A stretch of DNA of 64,000 nt from Falciphora oryzae (Eukaryota; Ascomycota; Sordariomycetes; Magnaporthales; Magnaporthaceae). The notes beneath the pieces are model-generated. The model was not told where the DNA came from and made no database searches. It saw only the letters and a program-made list of their open reading frames with translations. Below are positions 56,712 through 64,000 of the stretch, piece after piece. Position 1 is the stretch's first letter. Every line of letters begins with the position of its first letter. The translations under genes were made by a program, and so were the position numbers. The stretch lies in assembly GCA_000733355.1 (NCBI GenBank), contig JNVV01000081.1, positions 69,030 through 133,029 on the forward strand, given 5' to 3'.

Positions 56712-57885
56712 CCACGGATAGTGTGGTGTCAGCACGAGCGACTGCCCGCCTCACCGAGGTAGTTTAGGGGGCGCTGGTATCGATCGAGCCTACCGTAATC
56801 TTTGCGGGTCGCGCCCTCCAGTCACCGTCGTGGAGGTCCCGCGCCTGGGTCCCATCCAAGATCGAGCTGGACGCGGACCTCTGGCACGATGGACCGATCA
56901 ATTCACCGAGGTCAGTTTTAGGTTGAAGGTGCAGGCTGGGGTAAGGGATGGGTTGGGGTTCTGCGGGGCGCACCCATTCTGAGCGTGGCCGTTGGGCTCC
57001 ATTGATCGACTTCGCCTCCAGGGCCGTTGCGGGCCGGGCTGCTGGGCCAGGGGCTTTACCAGCGGGCTCTGAGATAAACTTTAAAAGAACAGACGACTGT
57101 AATGCGAACTTGACAGCAGCCAACAAGAAACTGAATGGGGGTATAAACGTGAGGACTAAGGCAGCGCGGCCGGCTGGCTAGATGAAAGACAACAAGGCTA
57201 GGCACGAGACCAATGGCAGATTCGACACGGCAAAAATGCGCCCGCCCCAATTATAAGAGGTGGCACACATCGCCCTCGAAAGCCGTCTGTCCCTCCACGA
57301 CCTTGTTCCAGCTCGTGTTCCCAAATGGGCTGGGGCTCTGGCTGGAGTTGCAATCTCGCGCAAAGTACCGGTACACGGCGCGGGAGCGGGAAACGTGGAG
57401 GGTGAGAGGCCCCACCAGCCCGGCTGGACACATGGCGCAAGGCGACGGGGCTAACCCTCCCTGGGAATGGATGAGGGGAAGCTGGGAGGGCAGGCTGGCT
57501 GTCGGGGGCCCAAGGTCTGGATGCCTCCCTCCGTGGCTCCGCGTCACCATCTTCGAAGCGAGGGCGCTTGAGGCTGGGTGACTCAGGCTGCCGCTGAGGC
57601 TTCCGCTGGGCTAGTTGTAGAAAGGTCACGTCGCTTCCATCCCCGAGGGGGAACCATAAGCCCGACCGAGAGCAGAGATCGAGAGATTCGCAACATAAGC
57701 CGCAGACACAACCGCAGCTCACCAGCTTGGCTGCAGAACAGCCGATCGCGTTCAAATATCACCTCGCCGGCTTGATTTCCCCTCTCCGCGCTCCATACAG
57801 CCGACCGCCTAGCTACCGCCACCCGAGAGCGTTGCCGTTTCTTCGAAACTCACCACGGGACATCAAGCACCAGATCCGGTCCGAA
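56712..57885. other. Intergenic region, permease 5' end and promoters
   Basis: Should contain the missing N-terminal exon of the permease and the promoter of the 81-residue protein gene. No clear coding segment could be joined to either. Confidence 0.45.
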
Positions 57886-58374
57886 ATGGCGGCCACAGCG
57901 ACTTTCACCAATGTCCTTAGCGTGGGCCACTCGACCTACGTTACCGACGAGAACATTTTCAACAAGTATTTGCAGGAGATGTTCGGGCACGGAATCAAAT
58001 TCAACATCAGTGTATTTTTCCGGCCCCCTCACCTGCCGACCCTCGCCTTGTCCATTCCAGAGCAAAGTGGCTAACACGGCTCCGTTGGGATTAGAATTTC
58101 AATGATCGGTGGTCATTTGAGCTGGACAGGCAGCTGCCAACTGTAAGCAACATCCAACCACTTCCTCCTGCATAGGTAGCTGTTGACGCTGGTGGCTTTT
58201 AACTGACAAGAGGAACTTCCCCGCCGTAGGAAGAACTAGAGTAAGTCGAGGTCTTCGCCCTTTCTTGAAATCACAACCGTCGGTTTCATCAACTGACACG
58301 CGAACATTCGCAGGAGACTGGCCAACGAAGTCGCGAATCGATGCGAGGAGGCCTGGAAGGAGGCCCAGGGCTAA
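57886..58374 (+). CDS. Small conserved-looking protein with microexon (81 aa)
   Basis: Four exons: 57886-58011, 58095-58142, 58230-58240 (only 11 nt) and 58314-58374, total 81 residues, in frame only when the 11-nt exon is kept. Introns all have good consensus: GTATTT..TTAG, GTAAGC..GTAG, GTAAGT..GCAG. The protein reads MAATATFTNVLSVGHSTYVT, then DRWSFELDRQLP and ends ANRCEEAWKEAQG. No signal peptide or membrane span. It looks alpha-helical at the C-terminus. I cannot name the family; dense introns in a short gene are typical of conserved eukaryotic small proteins (subunits or adaptors). The ATG context (CGAAATGGC) is good. Confidence 0.65.
58230..58240 (+). other. 11-nt microexon
   Basis: GAAGAACTAGA between GTAG and GTAAGT; encodes Glu-Glu-Leu and two bases of the next Glu. 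The following exon restores the frame. Confidence 0.65.
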
Positions 58375-59892
58375 TTCAAGAAGGCTCATGGGGCTGCATG
58401 AAGGGTGTGAGGATGTTCAAGCATAGGAGTTATGACTGGTCTGTATGACACCTTTCTTTACGGCCGCAAGAAGAGATGGACAAGAAACCTTCAGCTTCAA
58501 GCCTCTAGCTAGGGTAGGCCGGGCAACCGAGCACCAACAAAAAGGCTGGGGTGACAGGCACACAACGGGGCAGACTGGCTGGGCGGTTTCTGGGGCTGAG
58601 TAGTCCAATCGTGCAGCCTCAAGGTATGGCGTTGCTGACTTGTGGGGGCACGGAGGCGTGGGATGTGGCACGCTAGACCCCTGGGCGAGTTGCACAGCCG
58701 CGGTAGCCCAGTAGATCGCAGGGGTGGGGTTGGGGAAGCGCACTGCAGGCACTGGGCTCGAAGTTTTGGGCAGAGGGCCCGGGGCGGGGGGGACTTTGCT
58801 CCTGGTCCATCCCCTCAAGTGCCATTAGACGGCGGAGTGCGGATCTTTCCTCCCAGCCAACCACGTATTTTTATCAAGGATAAATTCAGGGATTCTTTTC
58901 CTATTTCAACCACCCTTTTCTCGTTTGGGCCTCCACCGTCTAACGGCACTCAAGGGGATAGTTGCGTTGAGGTCAGGCTACGGCTGAATCAAGTACTTTG
59001 TGCCCCAGTGGCGGCCACAGTCGAGAACCAGCTGCCGGCTGGCAACGTGATAATTCTTTCACCCAATGATGTGTCCACGCACGCTCACAGGTGACAAGCA
59101 CTGCCGGGCCGTTTTTATCGTCTTCTTCTAGCGCGGAGGAGAGCGCGGGCCCTAAAGCTGTGCTCGTATTTCCACTTGCTCCCAAACGGATCCAACCCAT
59201 ACGGAGCGCTTGCTGACCACAACGGGTACATTTCTGTTTTTGGTCTCGGTCGCCAGTCCTCTTCTTCCTTTTACCTAATACGCCACAGGGCGCACAAATG
59301 ACATGAGACGAGGCTTTTTTTTTTCCCCTTGTAATTCTCTACGATCGCCAGATATTGACGGCTCCTGTTATCGCTGCCTCATCTTCACAGTTGATAAAAG
59401 ACCATGCCCCAACAGCCAGAAGGGGCATTGTGAAGCGAGGCGTCGTCATCGAGCTTGGCCCAGGAGCCATTGAAACAGAATCCATCTACTGTTTGTCCTA
59501 GATCCGAAATCATCTGCTCTGAAGCCGGCACGATGCAAAGCCAAGGCTGGGATAGTTATTTTGCCCAAGCGTTTCCGAGCTCATGGTCTTCTGAGTGCTG
59601 TCGCCTCCGGGCACAGCTGCAAGAGCGAGAGCGCCCAGGGGATGGGACCCCTTTCGCAACAGCTAGCAACTTCAAGATTACAGATATTTCTGGAGGTTAG
59701 TCTTGCTCCGAAATTCCGCCAAGCTGAACGGGCTGAACTGACCACGGCAGCAACCAATACCAGGCGTTCCCCGGACGCATGTCGTCAGGGACGCCACCGC
59801 TACCCTGAATGGGCTCGACAGTGTTGTCGGGGATCAAGCACACAAGGGCGTGAGGATAATGTCGGTACACCCCGCTCCCAAGCTCGCAGATT
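58375..59892. other. Intergenic region
   Basis: About 1.5 kb with no supported gene. The missing 5' exon of the CorA-like gene may lie in its last 200 bp. Confidence 0.5.
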
Positions 59893-61275
59893 GTGGCCAG
59901 CCATACTAAATCTAGGGATTTTGAAAGATCGCTGGCAGGAACCCGAAAGATCAGCCCGCTTGAGATAACCTCGCCATTAGCCGCACGGCTTCTGGAACAG
60001 CACAGGGTGAGGCCAGAGTATCTCAGGATACTGTTATTCTTCGGCGGCACACCGTTGGAGTCTGAAGCACGGAATAGCTACGTCAGCTTCCACGATGGCG
60101 AGGATGGAGAATGTACGGCACAGGATTCTTCTACCTCTCCCTTAGCCGGTCTCTTGATCTTCTGCACATTACAAACGCCTGTACCCGCCTTCTAACAACG
60201 ACCTTCTACAGTTTCTCTGTCATACCGGCTCGTCTACTTCGAGCGAAATCGTACAGGGGCATGGACGTTGAGGCAGATCGGAATCTACCATCACCGGCAC
60301 AGCAGGGCCGAAGGCTCCGGTGACCTGTTCATTCTGGCGGCCGGCACTCGCCAGACTCGCTTTTTCTCGACCCTTGAGGAGGCTCTGGCTCCTGTTTCAG
60401 CTGGAGCACCTAGTGCTGCCGCGAGGAGCCTCGAGACCAACCCCTGGTCGTTTCACACGACTCTGCTCTCATGCTACGTTGATAGCTGGCGGGATTACTT
60501 CCGCCACTTGGGTTCCCAGTACTCGGGAATCGGCGACAGGGCCATGGGGACAAGGGGCCTCCGAGTTGACGACGAGACGATCCGGGACGTTAAGACGCTG
60601 CGACACCTGTACGACCTCTCGCTGTTCGGCGGGGCCGCGTGTGCCGGCAATGCTGAAGTTGCGCGCGCCCTGGCGGCCCGTCTCACGGGCATTCCCCGGG
60701 ACGAGGCGAGCTCCCTCCAGGCGTCGGCCGACATGCTCGAGGGGCTGGCCGAGAGCTGCGGGGTCCTCCAGAAGAAGATCAAGAACGCGACGGATCTCGT
60801 GGGCTACCTGATCGCTTTCCACTACCAAGTGGTGACGGCCAAGCTGGAAAGCGAAGTGCGGGACGTGACGGCGCGCATGGTCACCCTCACCGAGGAGAAC
60901 AGGGACCTGACAAGACAGCTGCGCGAGCTGGCCGAGGGCACGAGCGAGATGACGAAGCGGCTGCGAGACCTGACACAGAACACGGCCAGCGACGGCGCCA
61001 TCGTCAGCGTGATCACGGTCGTCTCGGCAGTGTATCTACCGGGTAGTTTCGTGGCGACGGTATTCGGCATGAACTTCTTCAACTTTGACGAGGATGCCCG
61101 TCGCATCGCCATATCGCCCGACTTTTGGATCTTTGTGGTGCTCTGGGTGGCTCTGATGATTATAACCGCGGGTATCTTTGCGGGCATTTATCATATGAAG
61201 CGTGGCCATGTCTCGTGGCCATGGAAGAGGCTGAGCGGCGGTGGCAGTGCGGCAAAAGTCGGGGTGACTGTTTGA
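59893..61275 (+). CDS. CorA-like membrane protein (5' end unresolved)
   Basis: Fungal relative of CorA Mg2+ channels. Exons up to 60112 and 60212-61275 join in phase 1. The N-terminal soluble part includes ARLLEQHRVRPEYLRILLFF and SYRLVYFERNRTGAWTLRQI, a conserved fungal pattern, then a long helical region (LTEENRDLTRQLRELAEGT). Two C-terminal spans: VYLPGSFVATVFGMNFFNFD, with GMN-like signature at the end of span 1, and FWIFVVLWVALMIITAGIF. The GMN tripeptide is the CorA selectivity filter. The start is unknown: no ATG precedes the first exon part in frame (a stop lies at 59857), so an upstream exon is missing from my model. Fungal proteins of this type may act as receptors or stress proteins instead of Mg2+ channels. 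Confidence 0.8.
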
Positions 61276-62517
61276 TGATAGAGAGGAGGACAGTAAGAGG
61301 AGGGGTGATCAAAAAGCAGGCTCAGGTGTTTTTTTTTTCTCTTGTCTTTCGTATCTACTGCCCTGGCCGTTGGATTTATCGATTTGAAATCTCATGAGTC
61401 AGGCGGTCGCACGGCATGATCCTCCTCGATCTGTCCCGCCAACAAACATGGCTTCGTTCAATAGCGAGCACCAGCCACTGCACGGCCTAGAGAAATACCA
61501 CCCAACCGAGGGTGACAGTGCAGGCTGACCGACGTGCTCCCACCATCCGAGCTGCGATCCAAATGCGAACTAGCGCCAATCCCACAGCCTTACCTGTCCC
61601 AGGCGCACGTTATGTTCTTCTGAGGAATGAGATCCGGGTGGCGTTGGAGGCCGAAGCCAGGAGCTCAAGCTCGGCGGGTGGTTTCCGGCTGCCAGGCACA
61701 CATTCGATGCAGAAAGCGAGGGAGAAACGAGCGTGCTCATGGTGGTGCTGTGTCTTGCCCGAGGGCAGCCCAGGAAGCCCCCTGGTTCACGTGCAGCATC
61801 AATGGCGGGGGAGCTAGCATGCCTCAATATTGGCAACGTTCAAACAGCCCCAGTCAAGCACGCGCGGCAGAGCCAGACTTTGAGCCAGACAGCGCGGGAA
61901 GAGAGACGCTGGTTGGCCACAGGGGACACTAGCGCCTCTGGTCCTTGCAGTAGGCGGCATGGGCTGTGTCGCACCTCGATCACCACCAGACCCATTGACA
62001 CCACCGCAAACTCACAACCGTTCAAGACCTTAGCTGCCCCTATCGTCCTAGGTACCGGTACCTTGTACCCCGGAGTGTCGGACGTGAACCATCCAAATGC
62101 GGACCCGCAACGAGCTCCCACCTCCCGATAACAGTGTAGGACCCAGCCAGCATCATGCTTCCAGCTGCCACCCCCAGCCGCCCAGCGGATTGGCCTGAGC
62201 GGGCCCTTGCCCGCCAAGGCGGCAGCGAAGGCCGATGTCTTGAGTGCTCCGCAATCTACGGCCATTTGGACATTCAGAGCAGGACGCCTCCATGACGTAC
62301 GTCAACCAAGACTGGCGGGACAGGTCGAAAACTTTCCCCAGCCGACCAAGTTGAGCGTCCTGCTCGCACAATAACGATCCCTCTCTACCACCCACCCTCG
62401 TGTGACGGACGGGAGCGGCAACGCGCCTTCCTGTCCTCTCAGCTCAATAGGCTACCCCGGCCGTTCTTGACTCCTGGTGACCGGACGGTGGGGGAGCGCG
62501 CAGACATCAGACCGAGG
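61276..62517. other. Intergenic region
   Basis: About 1.2 kb. No gene supported; presumably 3' region of the CorA-like gene and promoter of the kinase. Confidence 0.5.
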
Positions 62518-64000
62518 ATGAACTCTCCGCAAGAGATCCAGGACCTGCTCAGGAGGATCAGAAACGAACTCACGAAATGTCTCAGGCACTTCGTCACCAG
62601 CGAGATCCAGGGCTCTTTCACCTGCACTTCCGACCTCAATCGAGTCTGGGACGATGAGCGCCTGTGCCTTCTCTTTGCTGGCGCGCTTCCGGACCGACAA
62701 CTAAACACAGCACAGCTGGCCCATCTGCGAAACACCGCCCTCCCTCTCCTCTCGTTCGCCGTTTATCTCAACATCATTCCTTGGTCCTGGTTCGTCGAGG
62801 ACTTCCCGCGCAGGGCGTTCAGAGAAGACGGCCGGCCGGATCCCCAGCTCGGCCTCATCCTGTCTCAGGAAAACCGCAGTCTGGAGGAGCTAAACCGCAG
62901 TCTGGAGGAGTTCATCGGGGCTTCGCTTGACCGCAACGACTTTAACAAACTCTATTACTTCGTTCCGCCTACCACACTGCGATTCACAAACGAGGCCGAG
63001 GATCCCGTAAGGATCTACGGAACATGCGCGCTGCCCATAGAAACCCAGGAGGAACTGGTGGAAGACGGCTCCTATGGACACGTCTACGTGGGTGCTCCCC
63101 CCTCACCCGGCGTCTCTACTCCCCTAGCCATCCTTCAGGTGTGTCGGCTACTAACATACTCTATTATTTGTTCAGTTCGGCAGAGTACGCCCTGAAAATG
63201 TCCTTGCGTATCCCTATAACCATTACCAGGCATTTAGACCGGTTAGTAACAGCTCATTGCCCAGATGCATCCCTTGATCTGGCGCGGGACGAATATGCGG
63301 CAACATCAGAGGCCAATTCACTCTAACGTCACCTCCTTCGCCCACATATAGGAACGACCATGTGCAGTTGCCATCAAGATCTTCAACAAGCACCAAGATG
63401 CGATACGCGAGGTCGAGAATCTAAAGTACCTCAAGGACGTTGCGAGCAAACCGGACGGCAGATATCCCATCTCACTCCATCACACCATTGTGTACCACTA
63501 CGCGAACAAAAAAGACTCGTTGCCAAGACCGATGGTGATCTTTCCCTTTGCCGAGCTTGGGAACCTCTGGCAGTTCCTGAACGGAGACCCTGCGGTTGGC
63601 GACATCAACGAAACCTTTCAGCTCCTCACCTTCGACCAGCGCTTCCCAGCTCTCGCCTCCCCACCACAGGGCATGACGGCGGTGTCTGGCAAAGACCTGC
63701 GGATAAGGCTTTTGGAGCAATGCCTCGCCCTAGCCGGGGCCCTGCGATTCCTTCACGGCCGCATCGAACACCGCGACATGATCTACCTGCTCGCCCATAT
63801 GGATCTAAAGCCCAACAATATCATCATTTCAGCGCACCCAGCCTGCCCCGTTGGAGTTTGGAAACTGGCCGACTTTGGCATATCAGTCATACGCAGGCTT
63901 CCTCTAGAAAGCCGTAATGCAGGCGTCGACCCAAGGGGCCGACCCGCGCCTGCCACGATTGACACCACGGCTCAGCGTGGGTCTAGTACATACCAGGCCC
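62518..64000 (+). CDS. Protein kinase with fungal N-terminal domain (3' end outside window)
   Basis: Exons 62518-63138, 63176-63241 and 63352 onward, open to the window edge; 445 residues seen. The N-terminal ~200 residues (MNSPQEIQDLLRRIRNELTK) form an uncharacterised domain found ahead of kinases in filamentous fungi. The kinase domain has a Gly-rich loop DGSYGHVYVG just before intron 1, AVAIKIFNK (ATP Lys), REVENLKYL (helix C Glu), the hinge MVIFPFAELGNLWQF, the catalytic loop HMDLKPNNIII (HxDLKPxN with Met instead of Arg) and DFGIS. Intron 1 is only 37 nt with a perfect TACTAAC. The upstream frame begins with TTG at 62467, so ATG 62518 is the start. Role unknown; such kinases often accompany immune-like or heterokaryon-incompatibility genes. 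Confidence 0.88.
63139..63175 (+). other. 37-nt intron
   Basis: GTGTGT donor, TACTAAC branch and TTCAG acceptor within 37 nt. Without removal the kinase frame stops at 63195. Confidence 0.85.

Noticed and set aside
1..64000. CRISPR arrays, bacterial operons, prophage or insertion sequences
   Set aside because: No regularly spaced repeats, no transposase or integrase frame; all recognisable genes are eukaryotic with introns.

Overview
The window is nuclear DNA of a filamentous ascomycete. Genes are compact, with short introns (about 37 to 120 nt, GT..AG with CTAAC or CTGAC branch sites), GC-rich third codon positions, CT-rich leaders and TATA boxes close to some starts. The gene set (unsplit CAND1-type cullin regulator, Spg1/Tem1-type GTPase, a P450 with the fungal AAIHTT I-helix) and the dispersed TACC/GTAG microsatellites suggest a Sordariomycete; that placement is inference. 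Two runs of N (17479-17569 and 39640-39736) show this is a draft assembly, so some frame breaks may be sequencing errors.

Layout. 0-6.2 kb: a five-exon copper amine oxidase, then a fungal membrane protein with a glycosylated N-terminal ectodomain, seven predicted membrane spans and a Gln/Pro-rich tail. 6.2-9.4 kb: an accessory-looking stretch with a perfect hairpin and two convergent genes for small secreted cysteine-rich proteins. 10.4-12.6 kb: porphobilinogen deaminase (heme) and, tail to tail, glycine cleavage H protein. 12.6-23 kb: a Spg1/Tem1-like GTPase of the septation network behind a long pyrimidine/C-rich leader, an N gap, and a 1,370-residue CAND1 homologue on the minus strand. 23-30 kb: an unknown Ala/Pro-rich protein with RRAS repeats, a cytochrome P450 locus with at least three frame breaks, and a 104-residue Cys-rich protein. 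30-37 kb: an APH-family kinase-like protein, a long intergenic region, and a bZIP transcription factor whose basic region is interrupted by a GC-AG intron. 37-43 kb: mostly non-coding, plus a decayed GH13 alpha-amylase with nonsense codons and a lost splice donor. 43-50 kb: a 1,214-residue acidic, Q-rich, single-span membrane protein and a 513-residue Ser-rich low-complexity protein. 51-57 kb: MLH3-type mismatch-repair endonuclease, convergent with an amino-acid permease of nine or more exons. 57-64 kb: an 81-residue protein with an 11-nt microexon, a CorA-like membrane protein, and the 5' part of a protein kinase with a 37-nt intron.

I see no operon-like organisation and no biosynthetic cluster. 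Housekeeping genes alternate with fast-evolving loci (secreted proteins, P450, amylase relic, terminal kinase). The observations most worth follow-up are the receptor-like seven-span protein, the paired secreted proteins, the extreme introns/exons (37-nt intron, 11-nt exon, GC-AG intron), the altered ATPase motif in MLH3 and the decay pattern of the amylase. Gene models were built by hand from reading frames and splice consensus; no database search was possible.
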